A stretch of 16,073 nucleotides of DNA from an uncultured Ruminococcus sp. (GCA_947174965.1 CAMWKY010000016.1:1-16073); one strand, 5' to 3'; counted from the stretch's first letter, positions 7,052-15,699 are shown. Notes: generated by a model from the sequence alone, not told the origin. Numbers and translations are program-made.

Positions 7052-8578
7052 ATGCCGACAATTCTTAATTATCAGGGACATATCCGCAATTGGAAAAGTC
7101 TTTGTGATGAACTTGGAATTGACAAATCTCTCTCTCGTGAACAGAGAGAACTTGAAATTATTGAAAAAGGCTATGCGAAGTGGGGAAAATCCGTTGCAGA
7201 CCATTTATATGGAATGTTTGCATTTGCTGTCAAGGAAAATGACAGAATTTTTGCAGTCCGTGACCATTTCGGTACAGTACCTTTTTACTATTATGTTACA
7301 GCTGATAAGAAACTGCTGTGCAGTCCGTCTATACGTGATATTATAGAGCAGAACGGCTTTGTTAAGGAACTGAATGTTGATATGCTTCAGATTTACATGA
7401 CGCTGACTTATGTTGCTGGTGAGGACACTTTTTTCAAGGGTGTAAAAAAGCTTATGCCCGGACACCTGCTTGAATTTGCAGACGGCACACTTGAAATCGA
7501 GCGTTACTGGAAACCTGATTTCAAGCCCGATTACAGCAAGTCGCTTGATGAATGGGCAGACGAAATCCACACAACTTTACAGCAGATTATTCCAGAAGTT
7601 TTGGAAGATGACGAAAAAGCAGAATCATTTTTATCAGGCGGTGTTGATTCGTCGTACGTACTTGCAATGACAAGGGCAGAGCGTGCTGATTCGTGCGGAT
7701 ATGAGGACGAAAGATTTGATGAGTCTCCGCTTGCTGAAAAGACAGCCGAACTTCTTGGCGTGAAATTTGCACGTTCAATCATTCAGCCAGAGGACTATTT
7801 TTCAATCGTGCCATATGTAATGTACAATATGGAACAGCCTTTGGGTGATGCTTCTGCGATTGTCTTTGCACTTGGTTGTAAAGCTGTAGATGAAAAAATA
7901 TGCTTCTCGGGTGAGGGTTCAGATGAATTTTTCGGCGGTTATAATATGTACAGAAATGCCGAAAGATATGGCGATAACCTGAAAACTTTCTATGTGGGCA
8001 ATACCAACATAATGAAAGAGGACGAAAAACAGCGTATACTCAAACATTATAATCCTGATATTCTGCCTATAAATCTTGTCAAGTATATTTATGATGAAAC
8101 AGAAGGACTTGACCCGCTGACAAAGATGTCTGATGTTGATATTCAGATATGGCTTGAGGGTGATATTTATCTGAATGTAAATAAAATGAGCCGTGCCGCT
8201 GGTATTGAAATCCGTATGCCGTTGACTGACAGACGTATTTTTGATATTGCATCACGTATGCCGTCAGAATATAAGGTAAATGATGTTACAAATAAAGTCG
8301 CATTCAGAACAGCCGCAAGAAAAGTTCTGCCAGAGGAAATTGCTTTCCGCAAAAAGCTCGGATTTATCGTGCCAATAAGAATATGGCTTGCTGATGAGCG
8401 TTATAATGCAGATGTGAGAGCTAAATTTGCAGGAGAAACAGCAGAAAAATTCTTTAATGTTGATGAAATACAGAATATTTTTGCTGATTATATCGGCGGA
8501 AACTCTGATAACTGGCGAAAAATATGGACTATTTATACATTCCTTGTATGGTATGAGGAATATTTTGTTAAAAGATAA
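7052..8578 (+). CDS. Asparagine-synthase-like amide ligase lacking a functional glutaminase domain
   Basis: The 508-residue product has an intact asparagine synthase ATP-pyrophosphatase domain: SFLSGGVDSS with SGGVDSS at 195-201, GEGSDEFFGGY at 287-297, and KKLGFIVPIRIWL near the C-terminus. The N-terminal Ntn-type glutaminase domain is incomplete. The product begins MPTILNYQGHIRNW, which aligns with the internal NGEIYN strand of AsnB. The first 70 or so residues are therefore absent, including the nucleophilic Cys2. The glutamine-binding loops are also altered (NGE replaced by QGH), while RDHFG at 70-74 remains. It probably uses free ammonia, or adenylates a carboxylate for another amine, as in beta-lactam synthetase or lasso-peptide cyclases. 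The start at 7052 has GAGGTG at 9 nt; gpsA leaves no room for a longer N-terminus. It lies 13 nt before gltX. Confidence 0.85.
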   Translation: MPTILNYQGHIRNWKSLCDELGIDKSLSREQRELEIIEKGYAKWGKSVADHLYGMFAFAVKENDRIFAVRDHFGTVPFYYYVTADKKLLCSPSIRDIIEQNGFVKELNVDMLQIYMTLTYVAGEDTFFKGVKKLMPGHLLEFADGTLEIERYWKPDFKPDYSKSLDEWADEIHTTLQQIIPEVLEDDEKAESFLSGGVDSSYVLAMTRAERADSCGYEDERFDESPLAEKTAELLGVKFARSIIQPEDYFSIVPYVMYNMEQPLGDASAIVFALGCKAVDEKICFSGEGSDEFFGGYNMYRNAERYGDNLKTFYVGNTNIMKEDEKQRILKHYNPDILPINLVKYIYDETEGLDPLTKMSDVDIQIWLEGDIYLNVNKMSRAAGIEIRMPLTDRRIFDIASRMPSEYKVNDVTNKVAFRTAARKVLPEEIAFRKKLGFIVPIRIWLADERYNADVRAKFAGETAEKFFNVDEIQNIFADYIGGNSDNWRKIWTIYTFLVWYEEYFVKR

Positions 8579-8591
8579 GAGGTAAAATTTT

Positions 8592-10016
8592 ATGTCAAAT
8601 GTTGTTACAAGATTTGCACCGTCTCCAACAGGATTCATGCACATAGGAAATCTGCGTACTGCACTTTATTCCTATCTGGTATCAAAATCACAGGGAGGAA
8701 AATTTATTCTCCGTATTGAAGATACCGACCAGGTGAGACTTGTTGAGGGTGCTACAGATGTTATACTTGATACCCTGAAAATGACGGGTATTGAATACGA
8801 CGGCGAGCCTTATGTTCAGAGTGAACGCTTGTCAATTTACAAAGAATATGCAGAAAAACTTATTGCAGGTGGTAATGCTTATTACTGTTTCTGCACCCAG
8901 CAGAGACTTGATTCACTAAGAGACGAAAACGGAATAGGCGGTTATGACGGTCACTGCCGTAATCTTTCAAAAGATGAAATCGAAAAGAATCTTGCGGAGG
9001 GTGTACCGTATGTAATCCGTCAGAAAATGCCTGATGAGGGCAAGACTTCATATACTGATGTTGTTTATGGTGAGGTTGAAATTGACAATTCCGAACTCCG
9101 TGACCAGATACTTATAAAAGCGGACGGTTTTCCGACTTACAACTTCTGCCATGTTGTTGATGATTATTTAATGGGTGTAACTCATGTTGTGCGTGGAAAT
9201 GAGTATCTCACATCAACACCTAAATACTGTCTTCTTTATGATGCTTTCGGCTGGGAGCGTCCGACTTATGTACATCTTCCATTGCTTATGGGCAAGGACG
9301 AAAACGGAAATGTTTCAAAGCTTTCAAAGCGTCATGGTGCAGTAAGTTTTCAGGATTTAGTAAATGACGGCTATCTGCCTGAAGCTATTGTGAATTATAT
9401 TGCATTGCTTGGCTGGTGTCCTAAAGACTCAAATCAGGAATTTTTCACAATGGACGAATTAAAATCTGCATTTTCAATTGACGGATTAAGTAAATCGCCT
9501 GCTGTATTTGACTATGAAAAATTGAAGTGGTTTAATGCAGAGTATATCAAAAAAATGCCTGATGATAAGTATGAGGAAAAGGCACTTCCGATTCTTGATG
9601 AATTTTGTGAAAACTACATCAACACAAAGAAACTTGCATCACTTCTTCATACAAGAATTTCATATTTTGGTGAAATAAGAAAGTCTATAGACTTTGTTAC
9701 ATCACGTCTTGAAATGGATTCATCATTCTATACAAACAAGAAAAACAAGACAACTCCCGAAAACTGTAAAGAAGTTCTTGTTGACTGCCTCCCTATTTTA
9801 GAAGCTGTAGAAAACTGGGATAATGATACGCTTTTTGCTGTTCTTAAAGAGTATTCCGCATCTAAAGAGAAAAAGGCAGGAGCTGTAATGTGGGCTGTAA
9901 GAATTGCTGTCGGCAGACAGATTATAACTCCGGGCGGTGCAACTGAACTTATGGAAGTATTCGGCAAGGCTGAATCCATAGCACGTATAAAACAGGCTGT
10001 TGAGGAGCTTGAATAA
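8592..10016 (+). CDS. gltX: Glutamate--tRNA ligase
   Basis: Class I aminoacyl-tRNA synthetase charging tRNA with glutamate. The 474 residues fit the bacterial enzyme. RFAPSPTGFMHIGN contains the HIGH signature as HIGN (17-20), and KLSKR (243-247) is the KMSKS loop. Cys99, Cys101 and Cys122 fall where the zinc-binding segment occurs in many GluRS, although a fourth ligand is not obvious. Whether it also charges tRNA-Gln (non-discriminating form) cannot be decided from the sequence by eye. AGAGG precedes the ATG by about 9 nt. It is the last gene of the plus-strand run and ends at a bidirectional terminator. Confidence 0.97.
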   Translation: MSNVVTRFAPSPTGFMHIGNLRTALYSYLVSKSQGGKFILRIEDTDQVRLVEGATDVILDTLKMTGIEYDGEPYVQSERLSIYKEYAEKLIAGGNAYYCFCTQQRLDSLRDENGIGGYDGHCRNLSKDEIEKNLAEGVPYVIRQKMPDEGKTSYTDVVYGEVEIDNSELRDQILIKADGFPTYNFCHVVDDYLMGVTHVVRGNEYLTSTPKYCLLYDAFGWERPTYVHLPLLMGKDENGNVSKLSKRHGAVSFQDLVNDGYLPEAIVNYIALLGWCPKDSNQEFFTMDELKSAFSIDGLSKSPAVFDYEKLKWFNAEYIKKMPDDKYEEKALPILDEFCENYINTKKLASLLHTRISYFGEIRKSIDFVTSRLEMDSSFYTNKKNKTTPENCKEVLVDCLPILEAVENWDNDTLFAVLKEYSASKEKKAGAVMWAVRIAVGRQIITPGGATELMEVFGKAESIARIKQAVEELE

Positions 10017-10022
10017 ACAAAA

Positions 10023-10055
10023 AAATCCTGTTGAATCAGAATTTCAACAGGATTT
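10023..10055. terminator. Bidirectional terminator between convergent gltX and GGDEF genes
   Basis: Arms 10023-10035 and 10043-10055 form a 13-bp perfect stem with a 7-nt loop. On the plus strand it is followed by TTTGTTTATT after gltX; on the minus strand it is followed by a run of seven T after the GGDEF gene. It lies 6 nt after the gltX stop and 5 nt after the GGDEF stop, so it can serve both transcripts. Confidence 0.88.
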
Positions 10056-10060
10056 GTTTA

Positions 10061-11308
10061 TTATACTACGCATACACGGTTTTTGCCTTGTTTTTTTGCT
10101 TTATATAAGCCGTCGTCAACTCTTATACACAATGAATCTGCTGTATCATCTGCCCTTAACTGCGTTACACCAAGGCTTATAGTCTGTGGTCTTATATCGG
10201 GGAATGTTGTATTTGCAAAGCATTGGCGGATAAGTTCAGCAATGTATGTTGCGGCTGAAATCTCTGTATCGTGGAGCAGGAGCATAAACTCCTCACCGCC
10301 CCAGCGTCCAGCAAGAAATTTTTCACTTGATGACTGATTATTTTTCAGAATATCCGCAAGTCCGATGATAACCATATCGCCTTGTTTGTGACCGTAGAAA
10401 TCATTGACGTGCTTGAAATTATCAATATCAAGCATTATTACAGAACAGGTACTTCCAGTTTTTCGTGATTCGCAAATAGTTTTTTCTATTTGAGACTGAA
10501 TTTCTTTGCGATTGTAAAGTCCCGTAAGTCCGTCAATTATAGCAGCCGATTTCAGCTTGCGTTTCATAATTTCCTGTTCGGTTACATTGTTAAGCAGTCC
10601 TATAATTCCGTTGATATTGCCTTTTTCATCAGTTACAGGCTCTTTGTAAACCTGAAAGTATTCCAGTATACCGTCAGCGTTTATTTCAATTATATATGAA
10701 TCGCCCTTGCCGGTACGGATAACTTCCATATCCTTTTCCATAGCCATTTTTGCATTTTCTTTGTCTTTGCGTATATCAACATCAGTTTTGCCACGGATAG
10801 TCCAGTCAGGGTTGTTGGAATGGTCGAGATGATGCCAGTAATGAGTTGCAAAAATATATCTTCCGTCCGCATCTTTTAGATAGATATTTGATGGCAGTGC
10901 CTTTAACATACGCTCAATTTCATAGAATGATGCTGAATCCCTGATTTTTATTGCATTTTCAATGCGGTTTTTTATTATGACTTCCTGAAACGGCTCATCA
11001 ATAAAATCAACCACACCATATGAAAGACATGATAACTGTTTTTCATCTTGCGGAGTGACTGAAATCATAAGCAGAGGAATAAAAGCAAATCTTCCGTCAT
11101 GCTGTGCTTTTTTCAGAAATTCACAATCATTTCTGACAGCTTCGGGATAATCAATTACAACAGCATTGACATTTTTAAAGATGTTTTCATAGTTTTCAAT
11201 AAGTTCATCTGTTGAATTTACACGGATAATATTATAATCTTCCTGCAAAATTGAATAAAGATTATCAGCAGAACAGCTTTTGCCAATTAAAATTACATTT
11301 TTTTTCAT
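10061..11308 (-). CDS. Diguanylate cyclase with receiver-like and PAS domains
   Basis: Predicted synthase of cyclic di-GMP. Residues 1 to about 125 form a CheY-like receiver: Asp53 sits at the end of a hydrophobic strand (AVVID), but the usual N-terminal acidic pair is replaced by ILIGKS and the conserved lysine before Pro-Phe is Glu105. It is therefore probably a non-phosphorylated pseudo-receiver. A PAS domain follows (about 128-250; LKDADGRYIFA, ending NVTEQE). The GGDEF domain runs from DGLTGLYNR (259) and has GGEEF at 337-341, an active-type signature. The RxxD inhibitory site is not seen before GGEEF. The start is 2 nt after the stop of the upstream MetRS-like gene, so translation is probably coupled. 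No membrane segment is visible. Confidence 0.92.
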   Translation of the reverse strand: MKKNVILIGKSCSADNLYSILQEDYNIIRVNSTDELIENYENIFKNVNAVVIDYPEAVRNDCEFLKKAQHDGRFAFIPLLMISVTPQDEKQLSCLSYGVVDFIDEPFQEVIIKNRIENAIKIRDSASFYEIERMLKALPSNIYLKDADGRYIFATHYWHHLDHSNNPDWTIRGKTDVDIRKDKENAKMAMEKDMEVIRTGKGDSYIIEINADGILEYFQVYKEPVTDEKGNINGIIGLLNNVTEQEIMKRKLKSAAIIDGLTGLYNRKEIQSQIEKTICESRKTGSTCSVIMLDIDNFKHVNDFYGHKQGDMVIIGLADILKNNQSSSEKFLAGRWGGEEFMLLLHDTEISAATYIAELIRQCFANTTFPDIRPQTISLGVTQLRADDTADSLCIRVDDGLYKAKKQGKNRVCVV

Positions 11309-11310
11309 AA

Positions 11311-13302
11311 TTACTTCTCAAACTGCGATTCATGACGTGTAAAGAAATCTTCACGTGGAGGGAGAAATTTAAGCTTGTGATTTTTTTCCGTGAAATATGT
11401 AAGCGGTTCAAAAATTGTGTTCCACGACCAGATTTTTTCGTCAACCTGCAAATATTCACGGAGTTTTTCTGTGCCGAATGGTGCAAGAGGGTGAAGGAGT
11501 ACAGCAGTTGTGCGGATAATATGGAATAAGTTTGCGAGAGCCTGTTTTTTGTCGGCGGATTCATCATTGAGAGCCTTTGACATATATTTACTGCCGTTTC
11601 TGATGTAGCTGTCAAGAACATATGTGCATTGGTGGAACGAGAATTTTGCCATATATCGCTCAAACTCCAGTACGGCTTTTTTAGCGTCCTCAAGAGTTTT
11701 TTCGTCAGGAGCATTTTCAGGAAGTATGCCGTCAAATTCGTTCTGCGTTGTATAAAATGCAGTACGAATCATACGGTTATATACGTTTGAAAGAAGCAAG
11801 CCGTCTTTTACAACGGGGTCGGCATCTTCAGGTTTCGCATCAGGATTGAACGGTTTCGGCATGAAACTTACAGAACGTTGACCTAAACCGAGTCCAAGCC
11901 AGTGCATACGGAGCTGTTCGGGTGTGTAGTAGTCAAGCAGTTCATCAGCCATTGGCGGTTTAACCTTGCCTGAACTTGATGCTTTTTTGTCAAGGAAAAG
12001 TATGTGATGATTTGCAACAATAATTGGCATCTGCAATTCATTTTCAGGTGGATTTGCTGTTTTTTCATCTGCTTCCTGCTGTGCAATCCACATAGCAGGT
12101 TCAGCAATTCCATAGAAATATATGTTGTCCTGTCCGATAAACTGATATACTGTTGATTTTTTACTGCACCAGTAGTCTTTCCATTCCTCACGGTTTTTTC
12201 CGCAGTTTTCAAGATAAGTTTCTGTAAATGAAATAGGAGCCCACAATGATTCAGGCCATACCCATGCAGTTAAACCCTCCTCGCCGTCCATTACTGGAGC
12301 AGGAACACCCCATTCAATATTTCCTGTAAGTCTGAACGGAACAAGTGTTTTTCCTGTTCGGTAGCGTATTCCGTTTTCCGTGAGAATACGGCAGGCATCA
12401 TCACAATCAGAAAGCTGTGAAAATTCTATAGTAAATGACGGCTTTTTCTTTTCCTCAATATAATTATGTTCAGGCATTGAATCTTTGAGAGAAAAATATT
12501 TCTCCTCAAATTCACGTTTTATATAAATTACAGGCGGTTTAAGAAATTCATCAATAGTTTTCCATACAACAGGTCGAATGTCCTTGCGTTTTTTTAGTTC
12601 CTCAATCCATTCTTTCATAAGCTGTTCATAGTCACGCAATTTGAAATACCAGTTTGTAACAGGCTTCATTGTCGGAGTTTTTCCGGTGAGCGTGCTTACG
12701 GGATTAAGAAGATTCTGTGGCATATACTGATGACCTAAATCACATTCATCTGCATAGCCTTTTTCGGAGTTACAGCCCTCAACAGGACATTTTCCGATAA
12801 CCTGACGACCATTCAGAAAACAGCCTGCATCTTCGTCATAAAACTGCATTGTTGTAATCTTGTCAAGCTGACCCTTTTTGTAAAGTGAACTGATAAACCA
12901 GTCTGTTACTTCTGCGTGGATTTCCTTTGAACGTCCAAGACCTGATGCAGCGAAAAGGTTAGGTGAAATTCCGTATTTTTTGAGAGTTTCTTCTTGTTTG
13001 TCGTGATTATTCTGTACAAAATCTTCCAGAGAGCCGTTGAACTCACCTTTTTCAACTTTAACTCGCCAGCCCTCTGCAATCGGTGAGCCGTAACAGTCTG
13101 TACCTGTCACAAAAATAACATTGTCCTTGCCGATTCTGTCACGCAGAAAACGTGCATAGGTATCAGCAAAAACCATCATACCGCCGACATGACCGAAATG
13201 GAGTTCCTTGTTTCCGTAGGGCATACCAGCAGTTACAACGGCACGTTCAGGAAATTCTGGACGTGGGATTTCAAAATTCTTCTTCTCTTTTTTTTCAGAC
13301 AT
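11311..13302 (-). CDS. Methionyl-tRNA synthetase-like class I tRNA ligase, divergent
   Basis: The 663-residue protein has the MetRS plan: MPYGNKELHFGH with the HIGH signature as HFGH (35-38), a Cys-rich knuckle insertion (Cys161, Cys172, Cys177, Cys187), and FIGQDNIYFYG (388-398). The KMSKS loop is unusual: KASSS (440-444) keeps only the first lysine. There is also an extra segment of about 65 residues around 260-325 in the Rossmann domain. The C-terminal helical part remains, but no appended tRNA-binding (EMAP-like) domain is seen. It may be a working but divergent MetRS or a paralogue with another role; the gene symbol metG is withheld for this reason. AAAGGAA lies about 11 nt before the ATG. 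It is the middle gene of the minus-strand operon, 18 nt after the TerD-like gene. Confidence 0.85.
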   Translation of the reverse strand: MSEKKEKKNFEIPRPEFPERAVVTAGMPYGNKELHFGHVGGMMVFADTYARFLRDRIGKDNVIFVTGTDCYGSPIAEGWRVKVEKGEFNGSLEDFVQNNHDKQEETLKKYGISPNLFAASGLGRSKEIHAEVTDWFISSLYKKGQLDKITTMQFYDEDAGCFLNGRQVIGKCPVEGCNSEKGYADECDLGHQYMPQNLLNPVSTLTGKTPTMKPVTNWYFKLRDYEQLMKEWIEELKKRKDIRPVVWKTIDEFLKPPVIYIKREFEEKYFSLKDSMPEHNYIEEKKKPSFTIEFSQLSDCDDACRILTENGIRYRTGKTLVPFRLTGNIEWGVPAPVMDGEEGLTAWVWPESLWAPISFTETYLENCGKNREEWKDYWCSKKSTVYQFIGQDNIYFYGIAEPAMWIAQQEADEKTANPPENELQMPIIVANHHILFLDKKASSSGKVKPPMADELLDYYTPEQLRMHWLGLGLGQRSVSFMPKPFNPDAKPEDADPVVKDGLLLSNVYNRMIRTAFYTTQNEFDGILPENAPDEKTLEDAKKAVLEFERYMAKFSFHQCTYVLDSYIRNGSKYMSKALNDESADKKQALANLFHIIRTTAVLLHPLAPFGTEKLREYLQVDEKIWSWNTIFEPLTYFTEKNHKLKFLPPREDFFTRHESQFEK

Positions 13303-13320
13303 ATGAAATTTATTCCTTTC

Positions 13321-15522
13321 TTAATTCATAAAGAAATTATTGTCAATAATACTAAGTTCATTTTCCTTTGACGGTTTTTCCATTACAAGAACTATTTCAG
13401 CATCTTCACGGCTTTCAACTACTTCAATTTCCTTTGCTTCAATGAGCAAGTTAAGATAGTCGCCAAGAGAAAACATGGGTATATCGTGATTTACAGTGCC
13501 ATAATAATTGTATGGTATTTCTTCTCTGCCGTCAAATATAAGAACTCTGTTTTCAACATCTATATAGCCATAGTTTATAGTTCTGTAATTGCCAGTGAGA
13601 TAGTGTGTGAAGAAACAGTTTTCACTTGAATAAAGCTTTACATCTTGTCCGAGCTTGTCAACAGCCATAACACCGACAAAAACTTCTTCCAGTTCTTTGA
13701 AAGTAGGAACACCATAATATATATTGATATTGGCGGAGATTGTTTTTATATTGCTGTTTAATTCAAAGTCAACATATTCTGCGGCATCACTATGTGTCAT
13801 ATCACCGCTGAATATAATTGAAGCATCTTTTGTTCTGAAGTCGCTGTTCCAGCCTATGTTGATTCTGTTTCCGTCCAAATCCGTTGCAGATGCGTGTAAA
13901 TCAAGGTCAACACGTGTAGGGTGATTCCAGTATACAAAGAAACGCATTCTGTCTATATTATCAGGCAGTTTTATTGCAAGTCCGCTTCTGATATATCCGC
14001 CCTCATCTGATTTGTTATTGCAGTTGACAACTGACATACTTTCATCATAGTTGTGCATATCGATATAAACTTTCTTGCCCTCCATACCTGTTGTGACGTA
14101 TTTCAGTCTTTCAGCAAGAACAGATTCACAAATATCAAAAAGAATGTTTGTTCTGTCAAGCAACTCTGTTATTTCGGCTTTTTTTGCTTCAAATTCAGCA
14201 CGGTTTTTTCTGTTGAGTTCGTTTGTGGACTTGATTTCTGATTTTATCTGATTTCTGTATATGTTAAATTCTTCTGCTGTATAGTCGTCCTCATATTCAA
14301 ATGTATCATCAAATCTGACAGTTTTTTCAGAGTATTCTGCATCATAGTCGAAATTTCTGTATTTGTTTAATAATTCTCCGAATGTATTAAGATTTGTTAC
14401 AAGTGTCTGTATGCTTAGACTTTCAGCGTTGGCAACAAGTGTATTTTCAAGTTTTTCTGCGGAACAGCCTCTTTTAAGCATATGATTCATACGTCTTAGG
14501 AGTTCACCTGGTCTTTTTGCGAAATAGTCAATAGCTTTGTCTGCGTCCTGTTCAATCAATGCAGTACCTGTTCCGACCCATGAATGAAGTCTGCCGTTTC
14601 GGAGGTCATCTATAGCGGACTTATGTTCTGCACTTCTTGAAAGATTGTCATAGCTGATAAACGGGAGCAGAACCTTTATTCTTTCAGCTTTTTTGTTTGA
14701 GATGATAATATTTTCCCTGAAATCTCTTGCTGAAAATGATTCAAGAAGTTTAACAAGCACCTTTTTTTCGGCTGTGCGGAGATGATAGTGCTTTCTTGTG
14801 ATTGCATAGTCAATACATTTCCACGCATCACCTGAATGCTGACAGATTGCACGGAGAGCAGATATTTTCTTTGTGCTTTCGTTTTCGCTGTCAAAAATGC
14901 AGTAAAAAATTGCAAGAAGATTCTGCTTGAATGGTACAGTAAGACCTGCAAGCTGTTCTGTTGAACACTCTCCGACAGCTGATTTTACAATGAGAAGTTC
15001 TTTATCCGTGAGACGTTCTCTTTTGTTCGTGACTTTTGAAACTGCTGTTATATATTTTTCTGATTCAGACACAAGACTGATTGTTTTTGCTTCAAGAAGT
15101 CGTGTATCTTTTTCAGTTTTCAGAGGTGCATCAGGGTAAGGAGTCCAGCCTTTTTCAACAGGTGTACCCATTATAAGCTCCATTCCGTATGTAGACATAT
15201 AGTGCAGTATCTGGTGAAAACGGAATTGAGCTTCTGTAAGTTCCATTACCTGAGTGGGAAAATTCGGGTACATTGGCAGGGCTTTTACTTCTCCGACAAG
15301 ACTTTTTACATGACTGAAAAATCCGTCAAGACTTTTGCTTTTGCTGAGAAGTATAATATCTTTTGGAGAGAGTGAATAGCCGATATTAATGAGTTCTTCG
15401 TTGACTGTCATAGCTTTTACAAGTGAATTTTCGTTGATTTCTGAATCACCCTGTTCAAAGCTTACAAGTCTTAGTTCTGAAAAAAGAAGTTCGTCAAAGC
15501 TTGTTCCTACTTTGTTTTCCAT
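13321..15522 (-). CDS. Large protein with TerD-like C-terminal region, unknown function
   Basis: The 733-residue protein has no signal peptide or membrane helix. Residues 1-400 look all-helical; the segment around RPGELLRRMNHML (337-349) recalls helical repeat regions of large TerD-associated proteins. A charged, probably coiled segment follows (about 415-475). Residues 525-640 resemble the TerD fold: FFVYWNHPTRVDLDLHASA with Asp539 and Asp541, then IIFSGDMTH with Asp574, and AEYVDFEL. In TerD proteins such acidic residues bind calcium. TerD-type proteins belong to stress and tellurite-resistance systems; some large relatives are proposed to bind RNA, from family knowledge and not shown here. 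The start at 15522 is set by GGAGGTG (15529-15535) six nt upstream; a longer frame reaching 15582 would run through that site. It heads the operon and abuts the RNA-like array. Confidence 0.75.
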   Translation of the reverse strand: MENKVGTSFDELLFSELRLVSFEQGDSEINENSLVKAMTVNEELINIGYSLSPKDIILLSKSKSLDGFFSHVKSLVGEVKALPMYPNFPTQVMELTEAQFRFHQILHYMSTYGMELIMGTPVEKGWTPYPDAPLKTEKDTRLLEAKTISLVSESEKYITAVSKVTNKRERLTDKELLIVKSAVGECSTEQLAGLTVPFKQNLLAIFYCIFDSENESTKKISALRAICQHSGDAWKCIDYAITRKHYHLRTAEKKVLVKLLESFSARDFRENIIISNKKAERIKVLLPFISYDNLSRSAEHKSAIDDLRNGRLHSWVGTGTALIEQDADKAIDYFAKRPGELLRRMNHMLKRGCSAEKLENTLVANAESLSIQTLVTNLNTFGELLNKYRNFDYDAEYSEKTVRFDDTFEYEDDYTAEEFNIYRNQIKSEIKSTNELNRKNRAEFEAKKAEITELLDRTNILFDICESVLAERLKYVTTGMEGKKVYIDMHNYDESMSVVNCNNKSDEGGYIRSGLAIKLPDNIDRMRFFVYWNHPTRVDLDLHASATDLDGNRINIGWNSDFRTKDASIIFSGDMTHSDAAEYVDFELNSNIKTISANINIYYGVPTFKELEEVFVGVMAVDKLGQDVKLYSSENCFFTHYLTGNYRTINYGYIDVENRVLIFDGREEIPYNYYGTVNHDIPMFSLGDYLNLLIEAKEIEVVESREDAEIVLVMEKPSKENELSIIDNNFFMN

Positions 15523-15528
15523 AGTATG

Positions 15529-15535
15529 CACCTCC
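15529..15535 (-). promoter_or_regulatory. Ribosome binding site that sets the TerD-like gene start
   Basis: GGAGGTG on the minus strand, 6 nt before the ATG at 15522, is the only strong Shine-Dalgarno site here and decides between the 733-residue start and a longer upstream start. It lies only 16 nt downstream of the T-tract that closes the structured array, so folding or termination of the array could affect this gene. Confidence 0.85.
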
Positions 15536-15551
15536 GCATGATAGTTAAGAT

Positions 15552-15569
15552 AAAAAAACAGGGGCAAGC
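15552..15569 (-). terminator. Possible terminator or attenuator at the operon side of the array
   Basis: On the minus strand the closing stem of unit A (15660-15666 with 15563-15569) is extended by AACAG (15668-15672) pairing with CTGTT (15557-15561), with one mismatch between. It is followed at once by a T-tract (15558-15552). This gives a 12-bp helix plus U-run, with the rest of unit A as a very large loop. It may end an array transcript or attenuate the TerD-like operon. The coordinates cover only the 3' arm and T-tract. Termination by a helix with such a large loop is uncertain. Confidence 0.4.
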
Positions 15570-15666
15570 TATCTGATAACATACAATCCAGTTCAACTAT
15601 GCTTTTTTCATAAATGACAATTATAAAAGGAAGTTATCTAATAAGTTGAAACAGGGTACGCTTGCC
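15563..15666 (-). ncRNA. Structured module A, nearest the TerD-like gene
   Basis: Plus-strand coordinates: P1 is GGCAAGC (15563-15569) with GCTTGCC (15660-15666). The crossing pairing is GATAAC (15575-15580) with GTTATC (15633-15638). P2 joins 15586-15598 with 15644-15657, with one mismatch and one bulged base. The motif before GTTATC is AAAAGGAA here instead of AAAAGTAA. A T-tract follows P1 on the minus side. P2 has one pair that is G-U only if the plus strand is transcribed. Strand is a lean, not a certainty. Confidence 0.65.
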
Positions 15667-15699
15667 ACTGTTATAGTTTTTTGTTTTTTTGAATTTACA

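Noticed and set aside
15523..15582. Longer start for the TerD-like protein (20 extra residues)
   Set aside because: The extension would read through the GGAGGTG ribosome binding site and the T-tract after unit A, and has no ribosome binding site of its own.
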